From: Acidimicrobiales bacterium
GTDB lineage: Bacteria; Actinomycetota; Acidimicrobiia; Acidimicrobiales; JAHWLA01
Assembly: GCA_035536915.1 (NCBI GenBank)
Contig: DATLNE010000009.1
Location: 1 to 64,000, forward strand
Direction of reading: 5' to 3'
Length of the DNA stretch: 64,000 nt
Made by a program: the position numbers and the translations under genes. Shown here piece after piece: positions 32,469-40,491 of the stretch. How positions within the stretch are numbered: position 1 is the stretch's first letter; each line of letters begins with the position of its first letter. The notes beneath the pieces were generated by a model that worked only from the letters and a program-made list of their open reading frames with translations, searched no databases and had not been told where the DNA came from.

Positions 32469-32648
32469 ATGGACGGTTGCGGCGGCTGGCTCATCACCCA
32501 CGACGACGGCATCGTCGAGTGCGTCGAGGTCGACTGCACCGACCTCTCCCCCGCCCGCCACGACTGGCGAGCCACCTGCGCCGAACTCGACGACTCCTGC
32601 CTCGACTGCACCGAGCCCGTCGACCACCGCCAGCAACGCGCCGCGTAG
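32469..32648 (+). CDS. Small cysteine-rich acidic protein
   Basis: A 59-aa protein (MDGCGGWLITHDDGIVECVE at the start) with six Cys residues, including CVEVDC, CAELDDSC and CLDC, and several His and Asp residues; probably a metal-binding or disulfide mini-protein. No signal peptide. No family recognised. Start chosen because a TATTCT -10 box sits 7 nt upstream; the longer frame starting at 32358 runs inside the glycosylase gene. It is convergent with DUF222/HNH copy 2. Confidence 0.5.
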   Translation: MDGCGGWLITHDDGIVECVEVDCTDLSPARHDWRATCAELDDSCLDCTEPVDHRQQRAA

Positions 32649-32680
32649 CCACCCACGCCGTTCCGGCCTTTCGGCGAGCT

Positions 32681-33823
32681 TCAGGCGGCGAGGCTGAGCG
32701 AGCCCGGTGGTCGGGTGCTTCTGGTGCGGCCCCTTGGGTGGGTGACCACCAAGGTGCCATCCGGTTCGAGCTTCTCGGACCAGCCCGGTTGGTGGCCCAG
32801 GTGGTGGTGCCTGCTGCACTTGAGCACCAGGTTGTCCAAGCTCGTCGTGCCGCCGTCATGCCAGGGCACCACATGGTGGGCATCGCACCACTGCGACGGG
32901 CGGTCGCAGCCTTCGAACCGGCAGTGCCGATCCCGCAGCACCAGCGCCGACCACAGCGGGGCCGGGATGGTGCGGGTCGACGTGCCGTAGTCGAGGATGG
33001 TGGAGCGACCGTCGGTCACCACTCGGTGGACGGCGGCGTCGCACGCCAGCGCCTGCACCGACGCACCGTCGAGCACGCCACCACCGACGAAGCTCCCGGC
33101 CTTGCCGGCACGCAGGGCTTCGTAGTCGACCACGACGTTGAGGTGGGGGCGGTGCCTGCCACCGCGCCGACCGCTCTGGTGGTCGAGGAAGAACCTGCAG
33201 ACGTCGACCAGTGCATCGGCCCTGCGCTGCGACGGCAGCACGTCGGGGTCGTCGACCACCGCCAACCGCAATGCGGTGGCCACCGTTTCGCCGCCCAGCG
33301 CGTCGAGTGATCCCATCAGTTCCCATTGGCCGTCCAACGTCTGTGACAGGTGGACGCCCCTCTCGAGCTTCGGCTCGATGTCGAGCATTGCTTTCCACTG
33401 CTGCATGGCCAACGCGGTGTCGGCCACCGACAGATCCATCAACGCCGGCACCACTGCACTTTCGTGCTCTGCGAACTCCGGCGTGGCGTTGCGCACGATC
33501 GCCTGCACCTGGCCGCCCGACAGCGTGCCTTCGAGCCACGCTCCCGCGGTCATCGGCAGCGAACGGAGTTTCTTTGCCGTGGAGGCAATGCTCTTCGCGC
33601 TGCTCGACGTCATGCCTGCGTGGTGTCGAAGCCAGGCCGTCATCGACGTCGCTCCGTCAAGCTCCCACAGACCCTCGGCGTCGAACTCGCCGATCACCCG
33701 CGTCACCTTGGCGTTGAGCAGGTCGACCAGCTTCAGCACCTCGGCCAAGGCGACGCCGTCGAGCGGAACGTCCGGTGCTTCGACGGCCTCGCGTAGCGCG
33801 GCGATCACGCGCTCATCGTACAC
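32681..33823 (-). CDS. DUF222 / HNH endonuclease family protein, copy 2
   Basis: 380 aa, the same length as the copy at 1679-2821. Over the first 60 residues only about five differ. The HNH region is intact (CRFEGC, DAHHVVPWHDGG, DNLVLKC, RHHH). GTG 33823 matches the start of copy 1. An open frame continues upstream to 33883 (FIYKGFSLAA), but it crosses the palindromic leader and is not open in copy 1, so it was not used. DNA similarity between the copies runs from just after the stop codon to the GGGAATT at the leader edge. Confidence 0.85.
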   Translation of the reverse strand: MYDERVIAALREAVEAPDVPLDGVALAEVLKLVDLLNAKVTRVIGEFDAEGLWELDGATSMTAWLRHHAGMTSSSAKSIASTAKKLRSLPMTAGAWLEGTLSGGQVQAIVRNATPEFAEHESAVVPALMDLSVADTALAMQQWKAMLDIEPKLERGVHLSQTLDGQWELMGSLDALGGETVATALRLAVVDDPDVLPSQRRADALVDVCRFFLDHQSGRRGGRHRPHLNVVVDYEALRAGKAGSFVGGGVLDGASVQALACDAAVHRVVTDGRSTILDYGTSTRTIPAPLWSALVLRDRHCRFEGCDRPSQWCDAHHVVPWHDGGTTSLDNLVLKCSRHHHLGHQPGWSEKLEPDGTLVVTHPRGRTRSTRPPGSLSLAA

Positions 33824-33840
33824 ACGTTCGATTGCCGCCG

Positions 33841-33868
33841 CAAGGGAAAATCCCTTGTAAATAAAGGG
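33841..33868. promoter_or_regulatory. Overlapping palindromes in the leader of DUF222/HNH copy 2
   Basis: CAAGGGA-N3-TCCCTTG (33841-33857) overlaps CCCTT-GTAAATA-AAGGG (33852-33868). The layout is the same as at 2839-2868, with the three-base loop changed to its complement. It lies 19 bp after the acyl-CoA dehydrogenase stop. Confidence 0.6.
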
Positions 33869-33886
33869 AATTCTCCCCCTCAACGC

Positions 33887-35077
33887 CTACCGAGGTACCT
33901 GCGCCCAGGGCAGTTCCTTGTCGGTGCGCACGTCGCCGGGCAGGCCCAGCACCCGCTCGCCCAGGATGTTGCGCATGATCTCCGAGGTGCCTCCCTCGAT
34001 GGAGTTGGCCCGCGACCGCAGGAACGCCTTCTGCAGCGAGTCGGACTCCATCGCCGTGTCGGGCCGCACCATCTCGTAGCTGCCGTAGAGCAAGCCCTCG
34101 GCGCCCAGCAGGTTCACGACGAACTCGTAGATGCGCTTGTTGGTCTCGGCGAACGACAGCTTGCCGGTCGAGCCCTCCGGCCCCGGCGTGCCCTTCTGGC
34201 GGTTCTGGCCCGCCCGGATGTTCGTGAGCCGGTTGACCTCGGCCTCGATCCACAGCCGCATGAGCTCGTCACGCAGCACCGGGTCGTTGTGCCCCTTCTC
34301 CTCCCACACCCGCAGGGCGTCGCCGATGGGGCCGCCACCTCGGGGTGCCGCGCCGCCGCCGATCGACACCCGCTCGTTCATGAGGGTGGTCAGCGCCACC
34401 CGCCAGCCCTCCCCCACGTCGCCGAGGCGCTCGGCGTCGGGGATGCGCACGTCGGTGAAGAACACCTCGTTGAACTCGGCCTCGCCGGTGATCTGGCGCA
34501 GCGGCTTCACCTCCACGCCCGGGGCGTGCATGTCGACGACGAAGTAGGTCATGCCCTTGTGCTTGGGCTGCTCGGGGTCGGTGCGGGAGACGAGCATCCC
34601 CCACCGCGCCACATGCGCCAGGGTGGTCCACACCTTCTGGCCGTTGACGATCCACTCATCGCCGTCACGCACGGCCCGGGTCGACAGGGCAGCCACGTCG
34701 GAGCCCGCACCGGGCTCGCTGAACAGCTGGCACCACACCTCTTCGCCGGTGAACAGCGGCCGCAGGTAGCGCCGCTTCTGCTCGTCGGAGCCGTGGGTGA
34801 CGACGGTCGGCGCGCCCATGCCGTAGCCGATGATGTTGCGGTAGACGGGGTTCGGCGCGCCCGCGGCGAACACGGCGTCGTTGACGACCCGCTGGAGCTT
34901 GGGGCTGACGCCGAGGCCGCCGAAGCCCACCGGGAAGTGCACCCATGCCAAGCCGGCATCGAACTGGTAGCCGAGGAACTCGCGGCCCCGCATCGAGCGG
35001 GGGTCGTGCTCGGCCAGCAACGCCTCCACGGCGTTGCGCACCAGTTGTTCGTCGTTCTCAACTGCAACCGTCGTCAT
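33887..35077 (-). CDS. Acyl-CoA dehydrogenase family protein
   Basis: A 396-aa FAD-dependent enzyme with CQLFSEPGAGSDVAAL, WTTLAHVARWG and the terminal GGTSEIMRNILGERVLGLP. It belongs to the group of acyl-CoA dehydrogenases used for bulky substrates such as steroid side chains or cyclic acids, judging from the PHFPVGFGG-like N-terminus; this is inference. ATG 35077 lies 7 nt after TAATCT, probably leaderless. The DUF222 copy follows directly. It shares layout with the enzyme at 6813. Confidence 0.9.
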   Translation of the reverse strand: MTTVAVENDEQLVRNAVEALLAEHDPRSMRGREFLGYQFDAGLAWVHFPVGFGGLGVSPKLQRVVNDAVFAAGAPNPVYRNIIGYGMGAPTVVTHGSDEQKRRYLRPLFTGEEVWCQLFSEPGAGSDVAALSTRAVRDGDEWIVNGQKVWTTLAHVARWGMLVSRTDPEQPKHKGMTYFVVDMHAPGVEVKPLRQITGEAEFNEVFFTDVRIPDAERLGDVGEGWRVALTTLMNERVSIGGGAAPRGGGPIGDALRVWEEKGHNDPVLRDELMRLWIEAEVNRLTNIRAGQNRQKGTPGPEGSTGKLSFAETNKRIYEFVVNLLGAEGLLYGSYEMVRPDTAMESDSLQKAFLRSRANSIEGGTSEIMRNILGERVLGLPGDVRTDKELPWAQVPR

Positions 35078-35084
35078 AGGGCTG

Positions 35085-35090
35085 AGATTA
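35085..35090 (-). promoter_or_regulatory. -10 box (TAATCT) of the acyl-CoA dehydrogenase
   Basis: TAATCT ends 7 nt before ATG 35077 in the 17-bp gap after the anti-sigma-type kinase gene. Confidence 0.45.
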
Positions 35091-35094
35091 CGGG

Positions 35095-35475
35095 TCAGGC
35101 GGCGCCCACTTCGAACCAGACGGCCTTGCCACCGTCGACGGCGGCCACGCCCCACCGCTCGGCCATCGCCTCCACCAGTTGCAGCCCCCGCCCCGCTTCG
35201 GCGTCGACCGGGTGCACCTGGCGCAGCGGAGGACGGGAGCTTCGGTCGTGCACCTCGACGCGCACCACGCCGTCGTCCCAGCGCACCACCACGTCGATCT
35301 CGGAGGCGACATGGAGGATGGCGTTGGTGACGAGCTCGTCGGTGCACAACAGCACGGCATCGGTGTCGGCCGGTTCGACGGGCCAGCTGACGAGGACGTC
35401 GCGGACGAAGCGGCGGGCCGCGGCGGCACTGGTGGGGTGCGAGCTGAACCGCGTTCGCTCCTCCGTACCGTGCAC
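35095..35475 (-). CDS. ATP-binding anti-sigma-factor-type kinase (RsbW-like)
   Basis: A 126-aa GHKL-fold protein of the HATPase_c_2 group: ARRFVRDVLVSWPV, LCTDELVTNAILH (the N-box Asn binds Mg-ATP), VRVEVHDRSSRPP and GRGLQLVEAMAERWGV. Relatives phosphorylate anti-anti-sigma proteins or bind sigma factors. GTG 35475 is preceded by GGGGAGGG at four bases, a clear ribosome-binding site. It is divergent from the channel-like gene. No sigma factor or antagonist lies next to it. Confidence 0.85.
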   Translation of the reverse strand: MHGTEERTRFSSHPTSAAAARRFVRDVLVSWPVEPADTDAVLLCTDELVTNAILHVASEIDVVVRWDDGVVRVEVHDRSSRPPLRQVHPVDAEAGRGLQLVEAMAERWGVAAVDGGKAVWFEVGAA

Positions 35476-35520
35476 AGTGCCCTCCCCAACTGCATCGGCA
35501 ACAACGACGTTAGTCCTCGC

Positions 35521-35526
35521 TAGGGT
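35521..35526 (+). promoter_or_regulatory. -10 box (TAGGGT) of the channel-like gene
   Basis: TAGGGT ends 9 nt before ATG 35536. Confidence 0.35.
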
Positions 35527-35535
35527 CGCCGGCCG

Positions 35536-36612
35536 ATGGTCGCTCTCCGTCTCCTCAGTTTCGCCGTAGGTCTCGCTGTCGTCGTGGGGACGTTGGGGTC
35601 CGCCATCCGCACGATGGTGGTCCCGCGGGGGCTGCCGACATTCATCGCCCGGTGGGTGTTCGTGGGCCTGCGCTACGTGTTCCGGGCCTTGAGCGGCCGG
35701 GCGCCCGACTACGAACGCACAGACCGGGTGATGGCGATGTATGCACCGCTCAGCCTCATGGCGCTGCCCGTGGTGTGGCTGTCGCTCGTGCTGGGCGGCT
35801 ACACGCTCATGTACTGGGCGCTCGACGACGGCTCCATGCGAAACGCCTTCCGCCTGAGCGGGTCGTCGTTGCTGACCCTCGGCTTCGAGCGGCCCGGCGA
35901 CCTGCCCCGGGTGGCGCTGTCGTTCACCCAAGCAGGCATGGGCATCGGCTTGCTGGCGCTGCTGATCACCTATCTGCCCAGCATCTACAGCACGTTCGCC
36001 CGGCGCGAGGCTGCCGTGGCCCTGTTGGAGACGAGGGCGGGCTTGCCGCCGTCGGGGCCCAACCTCATCGTGCGCTACCAGCAGATCGGGTGGCCCGGCG
36101 GCTACGACGAAGTGTGGAAGAACTGGCAGCAGTGGTTCGCCGAGGTTGAGGAGAGCCACACGTCGATCCCCGCACTGGCGTTCTTCCGTTCGCCCCAGCC
36201 CGACCAGTCATGGGTGACGGCGGCGGGCGCCGTGCTCGACGCTGCGTCGTTGGTGGTGTCGACGGTCGACGGCGAACGCGACCCTGAGGCCCAACTGCTG
36301 ATCCGCTCCGGCTACGTCTCCTTGCGGCGGCTGGCTACCTACTTCGGCTTGGAGTTCGACCCCGACCCGAGGCCCGACGACACCATCTCGGTTACGCGTG
36401 TCGAGTTCGACGGGGCCTACGACCGGATGGCCGCAGCCGGGGTGAAGCTGCGCGAGCGCGACCAGGCCTGGCGCGACTTCGCGGGCTGGCGGGTCAACTA
36501 CGACGCCGTGCTGCTGGGGCTGGCCGGCTACACCATGGCGCCGCCCGCCCCGTGGTCGTCGGACCGGGCCACGCCATGGCAGCACCCGCCGTTCCGTCGC
36601 CGTCGCCGCTGA
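35536..36612 (+). CDS. Ion-channel-like integral membrane protein
   Basis: A 358-aa protein with a hydrophobic N-terminal helix (LRLLSFAVGLAVVVGTLGS), helices around residues ~75-95 and 135-155, and a pore-loop-like SGSSLLTLGFERPG between them. A long soluble C-terminal half follows (YQQIGWPGGYDEVWKNWQQW). The two-helix plus loop layout resembles potassium-channel relatives, but the loop is not the canonical TVGYG, so ion selectivity is not assigned. It ends with a basic RRRRR tail. The stop codon overlaps a direct repeat controlling the next operon. Confidence 0.55.
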   Translation: MVALRLLSFAVGLAVVVGTLGSAIRTMVVPRGLPTFIARWVFVGLRYVFRALSGRAPDYERTDRVMAMYAPLSLMALPVVWLSLVLGGYTLMYWALDDGSMRNAFRLSGSSLLTLGFERPGDLPRVALSFTQAGMGIGLLALLITYLPSIYSTFARREAAVALLETRAGLPPSGPNLIVRYQQIGWPGGYDEVWKNWQQWFAEVEESHTSIPALAFFRSPQPDQSWVTAAGAVLDAASLVVSTVDGERDPEAQLLIRSGYVSLRRLATYFGLEFDPDPRPDDTISVTRVEFDGAYDRMAAAGVKLRERDQAWRDFAGWRVNYDAVLLGLAGYTMAPPAPWSSDRATPWQHPPFRRRRR

Positions 36613-36631
36613 TCTCCGCAGGATCTCCGCA
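36611..36631 (+). promoter_or_regulatory. 11-bp-period direct repeat upstream of a response regulator
   Basis: GATCTCCGCA at 36611-36620 and again at 36622-36631, an exact direct repeat with 11-bp period. This is the spacing typical of tandem OmpR/PhoB-family dimers, ~45 bp upstream of the regulator gene. Confidence 0.55.
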
Positions 36632-36663
36632 ACTCCCCGGGGACTCACTGGCACGCGCCTCCT

Positions 36664-36669
36664 TATCCT
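36664..36669 (+). promoter_or_regulatory. -10 box (TATCCT) of the two-component operon
   Basis: TATCCT ends 7 nt before GTG 36677; probable leaderless start. Confidence 0.45.
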
Positions 36670-36676
36670 GAGATGC

Positions 36677-37348
36677 GTGGCCCCCCGCACGATCGTGGTC
36701 GTGGAAGACGAACGCTCCATTGCCGACGCCGTGGCGGCGCGCCTGCGCAGCGAGGGCTTCCGGGTGGAGGTGGCCGACGACGGTCCGTCCGGCGTGGCGC
36801 TGTGCGAACGGCTGCAGCCCGACTTGGTGGTGCTCGACCTGATGCTGCCGGGCTTCGACGGCTTCGAGGTGTGCCGGCGCATCCAGGCCGAGCGGCACAC
36901 GCCGGTGTTGATGCTGACGGCGCGTGACACCGAGACCGACGTGTTGGCCGGGCTCGGCATCGGTGCCGACGACTACGTGACCAAGCCGTTCTCGCCCCGA
37001 GAGCTGGTGGCACGCGTGCACGCCGTGCTGCGACGGGCGGAGCGGGCCGCGGCGGTCGAGCCCGAAGTGGTGCGGGTGGGCGACGTGGAGATCGACGTGC
37101 CCGCCCGACGGGTGCGGCGCGGCTCCGACGACGTGCACCTCACGCCGACCGAGTTCGACCTGTTGCACTGCCTGGCGGCGCGGCCGGGCACGGTGTTCAC
37201 CCGCGAGCGGCTCTTGGCCGAGGTGTGGGGCTACAAGGAAGCGCCGGGGCGCACGGTCGACTCGCACGTGCAGGCCCTGCGGCGGAAGCTGGGCGCCGAG
37301 GTCGTGCGCACGGTGCACGGGGTCGGCTATGCGGTGGAGCCCGCATGA
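36677..37348 (+). CDS. OmpR/PhoB-family response regulator
   Basis: A 223-aa two-domain regulator. The receiver (VVVEDERSIADAV, phospho-acceptor Asp54 in LVVLDLMLPG, LTARD, TKPFSPREL) is joined to a winged-helix DNA-binding domain (LTPTEFDLLHCLA, GRTVDSHVQALRRKLG). It forms an overlapping operon (ATGA) with its histidine kinase and a DUF4173-like membrane protein. The direct repeat at 36611-36631 is a candidate autoregulatory site. Signal and regulon unknown. Confidence 0.93.
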   Translation: MAPRTIVVVEDERSIADAVAARLRSEGFRVEVADDGPSGVALCERLQPDLVVLDLMLPGFDGFEVCRRIQAERHTPVLMLTARDTETDVLAGLGIGADDYVTKPFSPRELVARVHAVLRRAERAAAVEPEVVRVGDVEIDVPARRVRRGSDDVHLTPTEFDLLHCLAARPGTVFTRERLLAEVWGYKEAPGRTVDSHVQALRRKLGAEVVRTVHGVGYAVEPA

Positions 37349-38346
37349 GGCCACTCGACCCCCTGTGGTCGATCAAGGTCAAGCTCGGCGCCGTCATTGT
37401 CGCCGCGGTGACGGTGACGGTGGTGGCATTGTTCGCCGGGTTCCGAGCCGGGGTGCACCCCATGGTGACGGTGCCCGTGGCTGCCGCCATCGCCCTCGGC
37501 ATGGTGCAGTTCCTGGCCCGGGGCATGACGTCGCCCTTGCGGGAGATGGCGGGCGCAGCCGCGGCGATGGCCCGCGGCGACTACGACCGTCGGGTCACGG
37601 CGACGTCGCGCGACGAAGTGGGTGAACTAGCTCGTGCCTTCAACGCCATGGCGGCCGAGCTGGCCGAGGTCGACCGGGTGCGGCGCGACCTGGTGGCCAA
37701 CGTCTCGCACGAGTTGCGCACGCCGATCAGCGCCTTGCAGGCCGTGCTCGAGAACATGCTCGACGGCGTCGAGCCTGCCGACCCCGACACGCTGCGCACG
37801 ATGCTGTCGCAAGTCGAGCGCCTCGGTCGGCTGGTGACGCAGCTGCTCGACCTGTCGCGGCTGGAGTCGGGCGTGGTGCCGCTGCAACGGCGCCGGTTCG
37901 AAGTGGCCGACGTGTTGGAGGACGTGGCCATGCTGTCGCGGCTGCACGCGCCGGAGGTAGAAGTGCGGGTGGCGGTGGACGAGGCGCTCAAAGCCGACGG
38001 CGACCCCGAGCGGGTGCACCAGGTGGTGGCCAACCTGGTCGAGAACGCCGTGCGCTACTCCCCGCCCGGCGGACGGGTCGACCTGCGGGCGTACGCCGCG
38101 CCCGACGGCGTGACGATTGCCGTCGAGGACGAAGGCCCGGGCATCCCCGCCGAGGAGGCGGGCCGGGTCTTCGAACGGTTCTACCGGGTCGACGCCGCCC
38201 GGTCGTCGAGCCGGGGCGGTGCCGGGTTGGGCCTGGCCATCGCCCGGTGGATCGTCGACCTGCACGGCGGCGCCATCAGGGCCGAACAACGCATCCCCCA
38301 CGGCTGCCGCATGGTCGTCGTGCTCCCCGCAGGAGGCCGTTCGTGA
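37345..38346 (+). CDS. Sensor histidine kinase with HAMP domain
   Basis: A 333-aa membrane kinase. Two adjacent helices (residues ~13-55) with almost no extracellular loop suggest sensing in or at the membrane. They are followed by HAMP, the H-box VSHELRTP (His122), N-box VANLVENAVRYSPPGG and G-boxes DEGPGIP and GAGLGLAIARWIV. ATG 37345 overlaps the regulator stop, and the stop overlaps the next GTG, so three proteins are translationally coupled. Confidence 0.93.
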   Translation: MRPLDPLWSIKVKLGAVIVAAVTVTVVALFAGFRAGVHPMVTVPVAAAIALGMVQFLARGMTSPLREMAGAAAAMARGDYDRRVTATSRDEVGELARAFNAMAAELAEVDRVRRDLVANVSHELRTPISALQAVLENMLDGVEPADPDTLRTMLSQVERLGRLVTQLLDLSRLESGVVPLQRRRFEVADVLEDVAMLSRLHAPEVEVRVAVDEALKADGDPERVHQVVANLVENAVRYSPPGGRVDLRAYAAPDGVTIAVEDEGPGIPAEEAGRVFERFYRVDAARSSSRGGAGLGLAIARWIVDLHGGAIRAEQRIPHGCRMVVVLPAGGRS

Positions 38347-39716
38347 CCGCAACCCTCGCCGACGAACCCGACGCCCTGCTCGTCGCCGAGCCGCCCGACA
38401 CCCGGGTGGTGGTGGCCGCTGCCGTTGGTGCGGTCGGGCTCGACATCGCCCTGCGCTCGGGGGTGGCGAGCCTGGGCGGCGCCGTGTGCGTGGTGGCGGT
38501 CAGCGCCGCGCTGGCGTGGAGCGGACGCATCCGCAACCCCCACGCCGTCGCCGCCTTGATGATGGCGCCCGTGTTCGGTGTGTTCCTGGCGCTGCGGCAG
38601 AGCCCGTGGCTGGTGCTGCTCGACCTCGCCGTGGTGGCGCTGTGCCTGGCGGTGGCGGCGTCGTTCGCCAAGGGCGGCTCGTTGCTCGACGTGGGAGCCC
38701 TCGACCTCGCGGTGCGAGCCGGGCGGGCGTTGTTGCACGGCATGGCGGGCGGGCCGTTCGTGGCCGCCGCCGTCCCCCGCAGCGACGGGCGCCATGCGGC
38801 CGTGGTACGAGGACTGTTGTTGGCCCTGCCGTTGGTCTTCGTCGTGGGGGCGCTGCTGGCCTCGGCCGACGCCGTGTTCGCCTCGTTCTTCGAGACGTCG
38901 TTCGACCCGTCGTCACTGATCACCCACGTGGTGCTGTGGGCCGTGGGCGCGTGGTCGGTGGGGGGCCTCTTGCGACTGGCATCGGCGTCGTCCGGTTCGA
39001 TGCCGGTTGCCCGCGTGCCCCGGCTGGGCCAGGTGGAGACGTGCGTGGTGTTGGGCGCGCTGGTGGCGCTGTACGCCTCGTTCGCCGTCGCCCAAGTGGT
39101 GGCGGCGTCGGAGGGCGGGCGCCGGGTGCTTCGGGTGGCCGGGCTCACCTCTGCCGAGTACGCCCGCAGCGGCTTCTTCCAGCTGCTCGTGGTGGCAGCG
39201 CTCACCCTGGTGATCCTGCTGCTGCTCGACAACGGCTCTCGGCCGGTACGGCTGTTGTCGCTCGCGGCGGTGGGGCTGACGCTGGTCATCGTGGCCTCGG
39301 CCGTACGGAGGCTGTTCGTCTACGAAGAGGCGTTCGGGCTGACGATGCTGCGGCTGTTCTCGACGGTCTTCGCCGTGTGGGTGGGGGCGGTGTTCGTCTT
39401 GTTGGGCGCTCGGCTGCTCGGCGTGGCCGCGGGGCGGCGGTGGCTGCTGGGGGCGGCGACCGCAGTGGGGCTGGCGCTGCTCCTCGTGCTCAACGTCGTC
39501 GACGCCGAAGCGGTGGTGGCCCGGCGGAACGTGGCTCGCACCGACTTCGACCCCGGCCACGCCGCGCAGCTGTCGGACGACGCCGTGCCTGCGTTGGTGG
39601 AGGGTGGCCGGCGCGACGTGGTGTGCCCGCGGCCGTACCAAATCGGCGAGGCCGACGGGTGGGCAGCGTGGAACCTCAACCGGGAACGGGCCCGGTCGGC
39701 GTGCGGTCAGCCCTGA
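38343..39716 (+). CDS. DUF4173/DUF4153-like polytopic membrane protein
   Basis: A 457-aa protein with about 10-12 hydrophobic helices. Segments such as LLALPLVFVVGALLASADAVFASFF and SAEYARSGFFQLLVV are typical of the DUF4153/DUF4173 group. The C-terminus is soluble (DYCPRPYQIG-like ending, WAAWNLNRERARSACG). GTG 38343 overlaps the kinase stop (GTGA), so the protein is likely tied to the two-component system as its target or co-sensor. It overlaps the convergent DUF4388 gene by 10 bp. Function unknown. Confidence 0.75.
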   Translation: MTATLADEPDALLVAEPPDTRVVVAAAVGAVGLDIALRSGVASLGGAVCVVAVSAALAWSGRIRNPHAVAALMMAPVFGVFLALRQSPWLVLLDLAVVALCLAVAASFAKGGSLLDVGALDLAVRAGRALLHGMAGGPFVAAAVPRSDGRHAAVVRGLLLALPLVFVVGALLASADAVFASFFETSFDPSSLITHVVLWAVGAWSVGGLLRLASASSGSMPVARVPRLGQVETCVVLGALVALYASFAVAQVVAASEGGRRVLRVAGLTSAEYARSGFFQLLVVAALTLVILLLLDNGSRPVRLLSLAAVGLTLVIVASAVRRLFVYEEAFGLTMLRLFSTVFAVWVGAVFVLLGARLLGVAAGRRWLLGAATAVGLALLLVLNVVDAEAVVARRNVARTDFDPGHAAQLSDDAVPALVEGGRRDVVCPRPYQIGEADGWAAWNLNRERARSACGQP

Positions 39717-40336
39717 CGAAGCTCGGTGAGCTGGCGCACCAGGTCGGCCGACTCCGAGCCCTTGGGGGCGGCGGCCGGGCTGGGCTCGCCGTCGGCCACC
39801 GGAGTGACCTTGGCCAAGCAGGCGTCGACGACGACCTTGACTGCTCGGCAGGCGTCGAACTCGGGGAGGCCGAGGCGGGCGGCGACCTCGGTCACCGTGC
39901 CACCGGCACCGATGGCGGCGATCGTCTTCCACTCCGCGGCGCTGATCGACAGCGAACCGCCGTCGCCCGCGTCAGGGTCGAGGGCCACGAGGGAGGCCAT
40001 CGAGGGCACGACCCGCTCGATCTCGCGCCACTCGGCCAGCTTGGTGCGGGCCGCGGCGAGGACCGTCTGCACGTCCTGGGGGGCGCCCAGGTTGGCGGGC
40101 ATGGCGCCGGACTCGAAGGCAAACTTGCCGTCGACCAGGCGCAGGAGCTCGAAGACGACCGTGGCGGCGTCGTGCTGGTCAGCCAGCTCGGCGCCCACCA
40201 GGTGCCCGCCGTCGACCCAGATACGGCCGGCGCGACGGCCACCCTCCACCGCCAGCACACCGGTCTTCTTGGTACCGGCCAGCAGCAGCAGGATGTCGTC
40301 AACATTGAACTCGGCCAGCGTGCCGAGAAGCGCCAT
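39707..40336 (-). CDS. DUF4388 domain protein
   Basis: A 209-aa cytoplasmic protein. The first ~110 residues (MALLGTLAEFNVDDILLLLA, KTGVLAVEG, GRIWVDGGHLVGAE, FELLRLVDGKFAFE) are a DUF4388/PATAN-type domain, found in bacterial signalling and Ras-like GTPase systems. The second half contains a winged-helix-like stretch (SAAEWKTIAAIGAGGTVTEVA). ATG 40336 is preceded by GGGAGG, with GATAAT as a good -10 box at 40366-40371. Monocistronic. Confidence 0.8.
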   Translation of the reverse strand: MALLGTLAEFNVDDILLLLAGTKKTGVLAVEGGRRAGRIWVDGGHLVGAELADQHDAATVVFELLRLVDGKFAFESGAMPANLGAPQDVQTVLAAARTKLAEWREIERVVPSMASLVALDPDAGDGGSLSISAAEWKTIAAIGAGGTVTEVAARLGLPEFDACRAVKVVVDACLAKVTPVADGEPSPAAAPKGSESADLVRQLTELRQG

Positions 40337-40365
40337 CTCAACCTCCCGAGGAAGCCCTCCTGGCG

Positions 40366-40371
40366 ATTATC
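40366..40371 (-). promoter_or_regulatory. -10 box (GATAAT) of the DUF4388 gene
   Basis: GATAAT on the minus strand, 29 nt before ATG 40336. Together with a GGGAGG ribosome-binding site it marks one of the few units here with an evident mRNA leader. Confidence 0.45.
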
Positions 40372-40389
40372 GGCCGGTTGGCCACCGGT

Positions 40390-40405
40390 CTGGAGTACAT
40401 AGCGC
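40390..40405. repeat. Short sequence shared with the hairpin at 52155-52212
   Basis: CTGGAGTACATAGCGC differs by one base from the start of the left arm of the long hairpin at 52162. No full inverted partner was found here; a weaker GC-rich fold follows (GGCGTGGCGCGGCC). Confidence 0.35.
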
Positions 40406-40491
40406 GCCGTTTGGCGTGGCGCGGCCGACGTTGCCGAAATGGGCGTGCCGGACTCGATCTGAAGTCGCCCCCGGATAGCGTCCGGCGATCC

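Noticed and set aside
33824-33883. N-terminal extension of DUF222 copy 2 (frame open to 33883)
   Set aside because: It crosses the palindromic leader, and in copy 1 the same frame is closed by a stop with no start codon between, so the shared GTG is the better start.
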